Notes: a model not told the origin generated them from the letters alone. A stretch of DNA of 11,598 nucleotides from an uncultured Lachnospiraceae bacterium (GCA_945492935.1 CALYVE010000025.1:1-11598); one strand, 5' to 3'; shown: positions 1-7,439, counted from the stretch's first letter. Made by a program: numbers and translations.

Positions 1-1137
1 ATTTCAATTGAGGTTATTACGGATCGTCTCGCTGATTTGATGGAGCGAGAGAATATTCCGGTGACAAGAGAAGCACTTTCGTATGTTGCCAGGGCTGCAG
101 ACGGCTCTATGCGTGATGCGTTAAGCATTTTGGATCAGTGTATCGCCTTTCATCTCGGTGAAGAATTAACATACGACAATGTATTAGAGACAATCGGCGC
201 TGTGGATATTGAGGTTTATATTCGCTTAATGACATGTGTGGCAAATCAGGATGTTCAGGGCGCAGTTGAGATTATTGATGAGGCAGTATGGCAAGGAAAA
301 GATTTAACGCAGTTCACAAGTGAATTGACAGTATTTATTCGTAATATACTGATGCTTAAGCTTTCTCCGACAATGAGGCTCGATCTTACAAGCGAGAATA
401 TTGCAAAGCTTGGAGAAATGGGAAAATTATTCGAAGAAGAGCGTTTGGTAGCATATATCAATATTCTTCAAGAGGCACTCAATAAACTGGCATATGCAAC
501 CGTTAAACGTATCGTTCTTGAGCTTGCAATCATTAAGCTTTGTAAGCCGCAGATGCGACAGGGCTATGAGGCTCTTGCGTCCCGACTGGACGAGTTAGAG
601 TTATCTGTGGAAAAAAGGCTTGCGGATGCGAAGGTTGTGTATGTGCAGGAAGGTCCAGAGAAAGCGGCAGGAGCAGGCGATAGTAATTATGCGATGGGAG
701 CTTCCGATACCGGAACAGATGACAGCAGGCAACAGACATCCGAGGAAGAAAGTAAAAAGGTAGTGGAAAATCTCAAGGAACGTTACAAAGAGGCTGATTA
801 TGATGAGCTTATGACGATAGTTTGTATGTGGGATCAGATCAAACGTCAGTCGATGAAGCTTACCCGTAACTTTATGAATCAGATTTCTCTGACTCCGGGT
901 AGTGCACCGGGGACGCTCGATTTAATTGTTGTACGCGGAAGAGAAAACAGCGAATATATTGCTGAGTATTTTGACAAACCACACAATATCAAATCACTTG
1001 AGAAACAACTTTCGGAGCTCACAGAAAGAGATATTCATATCAATGTTCGCAAGCTGACACAGCACGAGGCTTCGGACTCACGCGTTGCGGATTTTGATTT
1101 GTCTAAAATAAATTTTAACATTGAAATGAAACATTAG
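1..1137 (+). CDS. dnaX: DNA polymerase III subunit gamma/tau, 3' part (5' end outside window)
   Basis: This is the clamp-loader ATPase subunit that loads the beta clamp and, as tau, ties the polymerase cores to the replisome. The frame is open from base 1, giving 378 visible codons before TAG at 1135-1137; the Walker A and zinc-binding parts lie upstream of the window. Visible residues 24-46 match the sensor-2 region of AAA+ clamp loaders (GSMRDALSILDQ, with the sensor-2 arginine at visible residue 38). A helical domain II/III follows (DLTQFTSELTVFIRN, then LAYATVKRIVLELAIIKLCKP). After that comes a Gly/Ser/Glu-rich linker near bases 650-760 and a C-terminal tau-like domain ending INFNIEMKH. 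It is the first gene of a dnaX-ybaB-recR cluster, an order widely conserved in bacteria. The stop codon overlaps the next gene's Shine-Dalgarno. The identification is secure; only the N-terminus is missing. Confidence 0.96.
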   Translation: MSIEVITDRLADLMERENIPVTREALSYVARAADGSMRDALSILDQCIAFHLGEELTYDNVLETIGAVDIEVYIRLMTCVANQDVQGAVEIIDEAVWQGKDLTQFTSELTVFIRNILMLKLSPTMRLDLTSENIAKLGEMGKLFEEERLVAYINILQEALNKLAYATVKRIVLELAIIKLCKPQMRQGYEALASRLDELELSVEKRLADAKVVYVQEGPEKAAGAGDSNYAMGASDTGTDDSRQQTSEEESKKVVENLKERYKEADYDELMTIVCMWDQIKRQSMKLTRNFMNQISLTPGSAPGTLDLIVVRGRENSEYIAEYFDKPHNIKSLEKQLSELTERDIHINVRKLTQHEASDSRVADFDLSKINFNIEMKH

Positions 1138-1141
1138 GAGG
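1136..1141 (+). promoter_or_regulatory. Ribosome binding site of ybaB overlapping the dnaX stop
   Basis: AGGAGG begins inside the dnaX TAG stop codon and lies 7 bases before the ATG at 1149. A ribosome terminating on dnaX would cover this site, so coupled translation of the two genes is likely (inference). Confidence 0.8.
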
Positions 1142-1148
1142 AAAGACA

Positions 1149-1496
1149 ATGGCAAAAAGAGGAGGCTTTCCGGGTGGTATGATGCCGGGAAATATGAACA
1201 ATCTTATGAAGCAGGCTCAGAAAATGCAAAAGCAGATGGAGGAGCAGGCCAAGGAGCTTGAAGAAAAGGAATATGAGGCAACTGCAGGTGGTGGTGCTGT
1301 TAAGGTGAAGATTAATGGCAAGAAGGAAATCATCGAAGTGCATCTTGAAGAAGAAATCGTCGATCCTGATGATATTGAAATGCTCGAGGATGCTATTATG
1401 GCAGCTGTGAATGAAGCAATCCGTATGCAGGATGAGGATCAGCAGGCTCAGATGGGCAAAATTACAGGCGGATTCGGCGGAGGATTTCCTTTCTAA
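1149..1496 (+). CDS. YbaB/EbfC family nucleoid-associated protein
   Basis: A 115-residue protein of the YbaB/EbfC family, small dimeric DNA-binding proteins that coat the nucleoid. The N-terminus is Gly/Met-rich (FPGGMMPGNMNN), followed by the typical coiled helix (LMKQAQKMQKQMEEQAKELEE, residues about 19-39). Then comes the family core AGGGAVKVKINGKKEI (residues about 46-61), with a second helical part EDAIMAAVNEAIR and the usual Gly-rich end (ITGGFGGGFPF). The length is typical. It sits between dnaX and recR, its conserved position, and its TAA stop shares one base with the recR ATG. Family members have been linked to gene regulation and to RecR-associated repair, but this exact role is inferred from context. 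Confidence 0.95.
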   Translation: MAKRGGFPGGMMPGNMNNLMKQAQKMQKQMEEQAKELEEKEYEATAGGGAVKVKINGKKEIIEVHLEEEIVDPDDIEMLEDAIMAAVNEAIRMQDEDQQAQMGKITGGFGGGFPF

Positions 1497-2095
1497 TGGA
1501 CGTATATGGCGGGCAGGTGAATAAATTAATAGAAGAATTGTCCGGCCTTCCCGGTATAGGAGGCAAAACTGCGCAAAGACTGGCGTTTCATATCATTAAT
1601 ATGCCGGAGGACCGTGCAAAAAGTCTTTCGGATGCTATTATTAATGCGAAACGGAATGTGCAGTACTGTAAGACATGTTATACCATTACAGATCGCGAGC
1701 AATGTCCTATTTGTTCAGCGCCAAATCGTGATCATAAGCTGATTATGGTTGTTGAGACACCGAGAGATTTGGCGGCATACGAGAGAACCGGTCAGTTTCA
1801 AGGTGTTTATCATGTGTTACATGGGGTAATTAATCCGGCAATGGGTATAGGCGCAAACGATATTCGATTAAAGGAATTAATTATGCGCTTAGAACAGGAG
1901 GATGTGAAAGAACTGATTATTGCTACAAATTCGAGTGTTGAAGGCGAGGCGACTGCAATGTACATTTCCAAGCTTGTTAAGCCTTCCGGAATCAAGACTA
2001 CACGTATCGCAAGCGGAGTTCCGGTTGGTGGTGATTTGGAATGTGTTGACGAGATTACATTGCTTCGAGCACTTGAGGGAAGAATAATGATTTAG
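1496..2095 (+). CDS. recR: Recombination mediator protein RecR
   Basis: A 199-residue RecR, which acts with RecF and RecO to load RecA onto SSB-coated single-stranded gaps. All expected parts are present: a helix-hairpin-helix (LPGIGGKTAQRLAFH, residues 18-32), a four-cysteine zinc finger (C58, C61, C70, C73), and a Toprim domain beginning KLIMVVETPRDLAAYE (residues 81-95). The hallmark YHVLHGVINPAMGIG (residues 105-119) and the C-terminal ATNSSVEGEATAMYI and RIASGVPVGGDLE motifs follow. The length is that of the family. The ATG at 1496 overlaps the ybaB stop by one base (TAATG). A GGAGGA at 1479-1484, inside ybaB, is the likely ribosome site, slightly distant at 11 bases. Confidence 0.97.
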   Translation: MDVYGGQVNKLIEELSGLPGIGGKTAQRLAFHIINMPEDRAKSLSDAIINAKRNVQYCKTCYTITDREQCPICSAPNRDHKLIMVVETPRDLAAYERTGQFQGVYHVLHGVINPAMGIGANDIRLKELIMRLEQEDVKELIIATNSSVEGEATAMYISKLVKPSGIKTTRIASGVPVGGDLECVDEITLLRALEGRIMI

Positions 2096-2100
2096 GAGGT
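2094..2100 (+). promoter_or_regulatory. Ribosome binding site of pfkA overlapping the recR stop
   Basis: AGGAGGT starts within the recR TAG stop and is 7 bases before the ATG at 2108. This is the same arrangement as at the dnaX-ybaB junction. It ties the glycolytic gene translationally to the repair gene upstream (inference). I see no promoter in the 12-base gap. Confidence 0.8.
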
Positions 2101-2107
2101 ACCCGGG

Positions 2108-3187
2108 ATGAAAAGAATTGGTATGTTGACAAGCGGTGGAGATTGTCAGGCTTTGAATGCTACGATGCGAGGCGTAGTGAAAGGCTTGTACAATATCTTC
2201 AAGGATGTCGAGGTTTATGGTTTCCTTGAAGGTTACAAGGGATTAATGTATGGCAACTACAAAAAATTATCGGCGGCAGATTTTTCCGGTATTTTGACAA
2301 AAGGCGGAACGATTTTAGGTAGTTCAAGACAGCCGTTTAAGATGATGGGTGTGCCAACAGAAGATGGTCTTGATAAGGTTAAAGCCATGAAAGAAACATA
2401 CAAGAAGTTAAAGCTTGACTGTCTTGTTGTTCTTGGTGGAAATGGCTCACAGAAGACAGCGAACCTTCTTTCTGAAGAGGGACTTAATGTTGTTGGCCTT
2501 CCAAAGACAATTGATAATGATATTTGGGGAACGGACATGACGTTCGGATTCCAAAGTGCAGTTGATATTGCAACAAATGCAATTGACTGTATTCATACAA
2601 CGGCATGCTCACATAACCGTGTATTTATTGTAGAAGTTATGGGACATAAGGTTGGATGGATTACATTGCATGCAGGTATTGCTTCCGGTGCAGATATTAT
2701 CCTGATTCCTGAAATTCCATATGATATCAAGAAGGTATGTGAAGCGTTGGATAAGCGTACAAAACAGGGCAAGGGATTTTCAATTCTTGCTGTGGCTGAA
2801 GGCGCTATTTCGAAAGAAGTTGCTGAGCTTCCGAAGAAGGAGCGTAAGCAGGCGATTGCAGAGGCGGCGGCAAAATATCCGTCAGTCGCATATGAAATCG
2901 CAGACAAGATTAAAGAATTCTGTGGAATGGATATCCGTGTTACGGTTCCGGGACATACACAGCGTGGCGGTAGTCCGGTTCCTTATGACCGTGTCATTTC
3001 AAGCTTATTTGGAGCAAAGGCGGCAGAATTGATTAAGAATGAAGATTATGGAAAGCTTGTTGTTATGAAGAACAATGTTGTGACTTCAATTCCGCTTTCG
3101 GAATCAGCCGGAAAACTGAAATATGTTTCACCGGATGACAGCATTGTCAAGAATGCAAAAATGCTTGGTATTTCGTTTGGAGACTAA
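2108..3187 (+). CDS. pfkA: 6-phosphofructokinase, clostridial type with GGNGS and PKTIDND motifs
   Basis: A 359-residue cytosolic phosphofructokinase that phosphorylates fructose 6-phosphate to the 1,6-bisphosphate in glycolysis. Visible motifs are the N-terminal phosphoryl-donor loop (LTSGGDCQALNA, residues 7-18), GSSR (71-74), GGNGS (110-114) and PKTIDND (132-138, with D136 as the expected catalytic base). MGHKVGW (178-184), PEIP (201-204) and the sugar-phosphate site GHTQRGGSP (282-290) complete the set. The protein is about 40 residues longer than E. coli PfkA. Canonical ATP enzymes read GGDGS and PGTIDND. Here the metal-binding Asp is Asn and the Gly before TIDND is Lys, the latter a feature of PPi-type and group III enzymes, so the phosphoryl donor cannot be read with certainty. 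It is the last gene of the dnaX cluster. Confidence 0.93.
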   Translation: MKRIGMLTSGGDCQALNATMRGVVKGLYNIFKDVEVYGFLEGYKGLMYGNYKKLSAADFSGILTKGGTILGSSRQPFKMMGVPTEDGLDKVKAMKETYKKLKLDCLVVLGGNGSQKTANLLSEEGLNVVGLPKTIDNDIWGTDMTFGFQSAVDIATNAIDCIHTTACSHNRVFIVEVMGHKVGWITLHAGIASGADIILIPEIPYDIKKVCEALDKRTKQGKGFSILAVAEGAISKEVAELPKKERKQAIAEAAAKYPSVAYEIADKIKEFCGMDIRVTVPGHTQRGGSPVPYDRVISSLFGAKAAELIKNEDYGKLVVMKNNVVTSIPLSESAGKLKYVSPDDSIVKNAKMLGISFGD

Positions 3188-3210
3188 TATACACAAGATA
3201 CTTTAATTTT

Positions 3211-3296
3211 GCATATAGTACTATAAAACAAACAATCGAAAAGTCCCGATTATGGGATATTTTCGATTGTTTGTCTATAAAACAGGTAGTATATGC
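3211..3296. repeat. Nested inverted repeat with a 10-bp flanking direct repeat (MITE-like structure)
   Basis: CTATAAAACA occurs at 3221-3230 and again at 3275-3284 in direct orientation, bracketing the central hairpin. Further out, GCATATAGTAC (3211-3221) and GTAGTATATGC (3286-3296) are inverted complements with one mismatch. The 44 bases between the direct copies (3231-3274) are almost wholly palindromic. This pattern could be the footprint of a tiny non-autonomous palindromic element with target duplication, or a local duplication. No transposase is nearby. The structure ends one base before the ribosome site (GAGG, 3297-3300) of the next gene. Confidence 0.45.
3228..3274 (+). terminator. 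Long hairpin after pfkA, possible terminator
   Basis: Bases 3228-3242 are perfectly complementary to 3260-3274 (15 bp). Inside them GTCCC at 3243-3247 can pair with GGGAT at 3254-3258, leaving A3259 bulged, so about 20 pairs form around a 6-base loop. It lies 40 bases after the pfkA stop and before the next gene, which suits termination. However, there is no clean T-tract, only TTGTTTGTCT at the 3' side of the stem, so classical intrinsic termination is uncertain. It could instead be an mRNA 3' stabiliser or a processing site. Confidence 0.5.
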
Positions 3297-3306
3297 GAGG
3301 TTGTCA

Positions 3307-3651
3307 ATGAAAACAAAATTGGACAATTTTTGGACTTTACCGGAGCTGCAAATCGTTGATGAATATGAGATAGAACGGGATCGGGAATATTTAATGGAGA
3401 TGTATCCGGCGAAAGCAAGACTTATTATGGTTATGGTAGAGGATGCATGTGATAAATTAGAATATGAGGGAAGTCCGATGTTTGCCATGTATCCGGACCG
3501 GGAAACAATTTATGGTATTTCAAGAATAATTTATGATAAAGTTCGATATAATGACACCGATCAAAATTTGAAGCACATGATTGATGTCATGCTATGCAAC
3601 GAATTTTTTGTTCGCAGAAGCAGATATAAAAGAAGGAGAAAATTCTTTTAG
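3307..3651 (+). CDS. Conserved small protein with arginine-rich tail, function unknown
   Basis: A 114-residue soluble protein with no signal peptide or membrane segment. The ATG at 3307 is preferred over the upstream TTG at 3271 because GAGG at 3297-3300 lies 6 bases before it, and the upstream extension would fall inside the hairpin. The sequence is mostly helical: YPAKARLIMVMVEDACDKLEYEG, then a segment MFAMYPDRETIYGISRIIYDKV, then MIDVMLCNEFFVRRSRYKRR. The C-terminus is strongly basic (RRSRYKRRRKFF), which might bind nucleic acid, phospholipid or a protein partner. I recall similar unnamed small proteins in Lachnospiraceae but cannot name a family. It ends 3 bases before the next ATG, so the two genes are probably one transcript. 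It is likely a real gene; its function is unknown. Confidence 0.8.
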   Translation: MKTKLDNFWTLPELQIVDEYEIERDREYLMEMYPAKARLIMVMVEDACDKLEYEGSPMFAMYPDRETIYGISRIIYDKVRYNDTDQNLKHMIDVMLCNEFFVRRSRYKRRRKFF

Positions 3652-3654
3652 CAT

Positions 3655-6204
3655 ATGATTAAGAAAATAATTCTAAGAGTACTGGTGTTTGTTGTTGTTA
3701 TGACAGGAACAGCGGTTTTAGTTAACAAAATAAGTAACTGGAAATTAAACGGCGTTTCAAGAGAGATGGAGGAACCAACCCTCCCGGTTGCATACTGCGA
3801 TTTTGATGGTCAGGTGATCAATCGTATGAGCGGTTACAAACAGGCCATGGCAACTGGACGTATGAGAGATGCGGTAATACCTCTTTCCGAGGATTATTGT
3901 GTGGATTTGTTGCTTGATGATGCGAATGACTATGGCAAAAGCTATAGTTATGAACTTCGTACAATTGCAGGAGATTCATTGATTGAGGAGGGAGAGCTGA
4001 CACCCGGAGAAAAGAAAAATGGATATGATACATTTCATATTGAATTCCGTATGGATTTAAAGAAGAATCGGGAATATGTCCTTGTCCTTCTTGTGAATAA
4101 CGGTCTCGGGGAAACGGTGCGTTACTATACGCGTGTTGTTAATTTGGATAGCCATTATGCAAGTGATTTATTGGCATATGCGACAGTATATCACAACACG
4201 ACATTTGTAAAAAATGTGACAGGACAAAACGGCAACATCGTGTCACGTAGTCTGAAAACAACCGGCGAAGGGGATAATAATGATCTTTCACATGTTACAC
4301 TGGAGTCATCCTATGAAATGATTACCTTTGGCGGAATTTCACCAATTGTAATCACACCTGTCGTTCCGAAGATTACCGAAATCGAAAAGGGATTTGCGGT
4401 TATTGAGATGGAATATGTTGCAGAGGCGCAGAACCAGGGACCGCGACACCATTATAATGTCGATGAGTATTATACTCTTGAATATGACGAATATGAGCAA
4501 ACAGCCAAAATGCTTGCCTTTGATCGTTACATGGAAAGTATTTTTGATGTGAGCTATTTTAACAAAAATAACAACAGTATCAGCCTTGGCATTGCTGATT
4601 TTAATTCCGCAGAGTATGTATATTCGGAGGATAATCATAAGCTTGCATTTGCAAAACGCGGGGAAATCTGGTACTACAACTATGATACAACACAATTGGT
4701 CAGTGTGTTCCGTTTTTCACAGGGCGGGTATACAGACGAACGTTCCCTGAATACGGATGTGGACGTAAATATCGTTAACATGGACGAAGACGGTAACATT
4801 TATTTTGTTGTATATGGTTATATGTGCCGTGGTAAGCATGAAGGCTGTAATGGTATCTCGTTGTACTATTTCACGGCAGAGGATTCCCGGGTTCAAGAGA
4901 AATTTTTTGTAAAATGCGATGCTCCATATGATGTAATGAAACAGGAAACAGGTCGGTTTACTTATTATGACAAAGCCGGTTTTTTCTATTATCTTCTTGA
5001 TGGAACCATTTACAAGGTTGATTTAAATAATATGACACAAAATACGATGGTTTATGGCTTTTCGTCTGATAAATATGTTGTGTCGCAGGACCGTACGGTT
5101 GTTGTTTATCCGATGGAAGCGAATGAAGAAGACAACAAAGGGCTCGTAGTGCATAACTTTGAAACCGGTGATGAATATACGTTACAGGGAACAGAGACAG
5201 AACGTTATCTTGCACTTGGCTTCGTAGGAAATGATTTGATTTATGGTATTTCGCATAAACAGGATATCTATACTGCACAGGATGGACATGTCATTTTGCC
5301 ACTTTATAAGCTGATGATTATTTCTTCCGATGGGGAACAGTTAAAGGAATATAGCAAGGCTAACACTTATGTTATGTCTGCACGTGTGGAGGAAGATAAG
5401 ATTTTTCTGAATCGCGCGATTAAAAACAATAATTTCTTCGAGACATGTGAGGGTGATTCGATTGCTTACAAGAAGTCATCGGAGGATGATTCGCTTTATC
5501 TGAAATACAACTATAGTTCAACAGAATTGAAGCAGGTGGACATTATTTATCCGTCTATGATGTTTATTGTGTCAAACGTAAAGCAGGAGATGACAAAGGC
5601 TAAGGATGAAGCAAAATACACAGAGATGGAAGTAAAAACAAAACCATCCGGACACTGCTACTACGTGTTTACAAATGGTGGTTATGTAGGCGAATTCAGA
5701 GGTGCTGCCGGAGCGATTTTGGAGGCAACTTCGCGCGCGGACGGCCTCGTTGTGGATGAAAACGGAAATACAGTTTATCGTTCCATTGCAGCTGATAACT
5801 ATAATACCATTGCTGCAGATATTACAGAGCAGCCTTGCGAAGGTGTCGAGGATAGTCTGCTTACATGTGCATACATGTGTATCAAATATCTGGATCGGGA
5901 TGCAAACTATGATGATATTATGTCTTGCGACAGCTTTGAGGATGCATTCGAAAAATATACATTTGGAGTTGGAATCAATATTTCGGGAATTGATTTATCG
6001 ACTGCGCTATACTTCCTGGATCGGGACATTCCGTTTGTAGCGCGAATAGAAGAAGGACAATATGTTATCGTTATAAGCTACAACTCCACCCACGTAAGAT
6101 ACTATGATCCAACAGTGGATGGAGAGGTAAAAGTAGCTCGTAAAAAGTTCGAAGATAGTTTGAGTGTATATGGAAATACAATGTATACTTATACTTCCCA
6201 GTAA
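3655..6204 (+). CDS. Membrane-anchored extracytoplasmic protein with propeller-like repeats and degenerate C39-like domain
   Basis: An 849-residue protein I cannot name. Residues 5-24 form a hydrophobic signal-anchor after a short Lys-rich start, so the bulk should face the outside. Residues about 90-240 look like beta-rich domains. Residues about 320-590 contain at least five blade-like repeats of the TolB/YVTN propeller style (for example HKLAFAKRGEIWYYNYDTTQ, GNIYFVVYGY and GTIYKVDLNNMT). Residues about 720-849 resemble a C39-like peptidase: a helix SLLTCAYMCIKYL (734-746), then ALYFLDRDIPFVARI, GQYVIVISYN and YYDP (815-819). The usual catalytic Cys aligns with S734 and the His with Q802, while D818 is kept, so it is probably a non-catalytic binding domain (inference). 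The only purine-rich site, AGAAGGAG at 3631-3638, lies an unusual 16 bases upstream. The 3' end overlaps lysA by 16 bases. Confidence 0.85.
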   Translation: MIKKIILRVLVFVVVMTGTAVLVNKISNWKLNGVSREMEEPTLPVAYCDFDGQVINRMSGYKQAMATGRMRDAVIPLSEDYCVDLLLDDANDYGKSYSYELRTIAGDSLIEEGELTPGEKKNGYDTFHIEFRMDLKKNREYVLVLLVNNGLGETVRYYTRVVNLDSHYASDLLAYATVYHNTTFVKNVTGQNGNIVSRSLKTTGEGDNNDLSHVTLESSYEMITFGGISPIVITPVVPKITEIEKGFAVIEMEYVAEAQNQGPRHHYNVDEYYTLEYDEYEQTAKMLAFDRYMESIFDVSYFNKNNNSISLGIADFNSAEYVYSEDNHKLAFAKRGEIWYYNYDTTQLVSVFRFSQGGYTDERSLNTDVDVNIVNMDEDGNIYFVVYGYMCRGKHEGCNGISLYYFTAEDSRVQEKFFVKCDAPYDVMKQETGRFTYYDKAGFFYYLLDGTIYKVDLNNMTQNTMVYGFSSDKYVVSQDRTVVVYPMEANEEDNKGLVVHNFETGDEYTLQGTETERYLALGFVGNDLIYGISHKQDIYTAQDGHVILPLYKLMIISSDGEQLKEYSKANTYVMSARVEEDKIFLNRAIKNNNFFETCEGDSIAYKKSSEDDSLYLKYNYSSTELKQVDIIYPSMMFIVSNVKQEMTKAKDEAKYTEMEVKTKPSGHCYYVFTNGGYVGEFRGAAGAILEATSRADGLVVDENGNTVYRSIAADNYNTIAADITEQPCEGVEDSLLTCAYMCIKYLDRDANYDDIMSCDSFEDAFEKYTFGVGINISGIDLSTALYFLDRDIPFVARIEEGQYVIVISYNSTHVRYYDPTVDGEVKVARKKFEDSLSVYGNTMYTYTSQ

Positions 6205-7439
6205 CCTTCTAACGTTGCAAAATAATCTTCCGGTGTTTCAGCACGGCGAATCTGTTTAACAGAACCGTCCTCGCACAGTAACAACTCAGCAGACTTCAGT
6301 TTGCCGTTGTAGTTGTAACCCATTGCGAAACCATGTGCACCCGTATCATGAATAACAAGATAGTCACCCATATCGATTTTTGGCAAATTACGATTAATCG
6401 CGAATTTGTCATTATTTTCACAAAGCGAACCGGTAACATCATATGTTGATGTGCATGGTTCGTTTTCTTTTCCTAAAACCGTAATGTGGTGATATGCACC
6501 GTACATGGCAGGACGCATTAAATTAACAGCGCATGCGTCAACACCAATGTATTCCTTGTGGATATGCTTCTCGTGGATTGCTTTTGTTACCAAATGTCCG
6601 TAAGGTGCGAGCATAAAACGACCGAGCTCTGTATAAATGCTAATATCGCCAAGCCCTGCAGGAACAAGAACCTCCTCGAATGCTTTGCGAACGCCTTCAC
6701 CGATTACGAGAATATCATTTGGCTCCTTGTCAGGGGTATATGGAATACCGACACCACCGGATAAGTTGATGAAGCTGAGTGCAATGCCGGTTTTCTCTTT
6801 TAATTCAACGGCAACTTCAAATAACAGCTTAGCCAGAGTCGGATAGTATTCGTTCGTTACAGTGTTGCTGGCGAGGAAGGAATGCAAACCGAATTTCTTT
6901 GCACCTGCCTCCTTTAATTCAACGTATGCCTTGAACAACTGCTCCTTTGTCATGCCATACTTTGCATCGCCGGGATTGTCCATGATTGTTGTTGAAATTG
7001 AGAACGTTCCGCCCGGATTGTAACGGCAGCAGATTGTTTCAGGAACACCACAGGTATCCTTCAAAAATTGAACGTGTGTGTAATCGTCTAAGTTGATGTT
7101 GGCACCAAGCTCACGGGCAAGAACAAACTCTTCCGCAGGTGTGTCGTTCGACGAAAACATAATATCGGAACCGGTTACACCAATCCTCTTTGCCATTAAC
7201 AATTCTGTGTATGATGAGCAATCGCAACCGCAACCTTCTTCCTTGAGAATACGAAGGATAGTTGGGTTTGGAGTCGCTTTAACGGCAAAATACTCCTTGA
7301 AACCCGGATTCCAGGCGAAGGCTTGCTTAAGCTTTCTTGCGTTCTCACGAATACCCTTCTCATCGTAAATGTGAAAAGGTGTTTTGTATGTTTTTGTGAT
7401 GGATTCAATTTGTTCTTTTGTCACAAATGGTGTCTTCAT
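6189..7439 (-). CDS. lysA: Diaminopimelate decarboxylase, divergent subfamily
   Basis: A 416-residue PLP-dependent, alanine-racemase-fold (fold type III) decarboxylase. It should convert meso-diaminopimelate to L-lysine, the last step of lysine synthesis. The PLP lysine is K54 in KEYFAVKATPNP. The barrel carries LHSFLAS (185-191), the phosphate-binding loop LSGGVGIPY (226-234) and ELGRF (271-275). The C-terminal beta domain carries DACAVNLMRPAMYGAYH (301-317), the catalytic-Cys motif GSLCENND (337-344, C340) and AMGYNYNGK (372-380). Several differ from classical LysA (HxHxGS, EPGR, GPxCES), so a related substrate such as carboxynorspermidine is a weaker alternative. AGGGGAGGGAG lies just before the ATG. 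The gene follows the cyclophilin gene by 15 bases and should share its transcript. Confidence 0.9.
   Translation of the reverse strand: MKTPFVTKEQIESITKTYKTPFHIYDEKGIRENARKLKQAFAWNPGFKEYFAVKATPNPTILRILKEEGCGCDCSSYTELLMAKRIGVTGSDIMFSSNDTPAEEFVLARELGANINLDDYTHVQFLKDTCGVPETICCRYNPGGTFSISTTIMDNPGDAKYGMTKEQLFKAYVELKEAGAKKFGLHSFLASNTVTNEYYPTLAKLLFEVAVELKEKTGIALSFINLSGGVGIPYTPDKEPNDILVIGEGVRKAFEEVLVPAGLGDISIYTELGRFMLAPYGHLVTKAIHEKHIHKEYIGVDACAVNLMRPAMYGAYHHITVLGKENEPCTSTYDVTGSLCENNDKFAINRNLPKIDMGDYLVIHDTGAHGFAMGYNYNGKLKSAELLLCEDGSVKQIRRAETPEDYFATLEGYWEV

Noticed and set aside
611..617. AAAAAAG run in dnaX, like the E. coli slippery heptamer that makes gamma by frameshifting.
   Set aside because: The reading phase is GAA AAA AGG, not A AAA AAG, so the tandem -1 slip does not fit. 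No convincing downstream stem was seen. A -1 shift would stop at 681-683, but that alone is weak evidence.
754..763. AAA AAG in dnaX with a nearby TAG in another frame.
   Set aside because: The TAG at 761 is in the +1 frame, not the -1 frame produced by this kind of slippery site, and the preceding base is T, which breaks the heptamer.
2593..2907. Minus-strand open frame inside pfkA, and a plus-strand one at 2721-3032.
   Set aside because: Both overlap conserved phosphofructokinase coding sequence, and neither shows a recognisable domain.
3222..3227. TATAAA as a -10 box for the 114-residue gene.
   Set aside because: No acceptable -35 box lies 16-18 bases upstream, and the sequence is part of the direct repeat.
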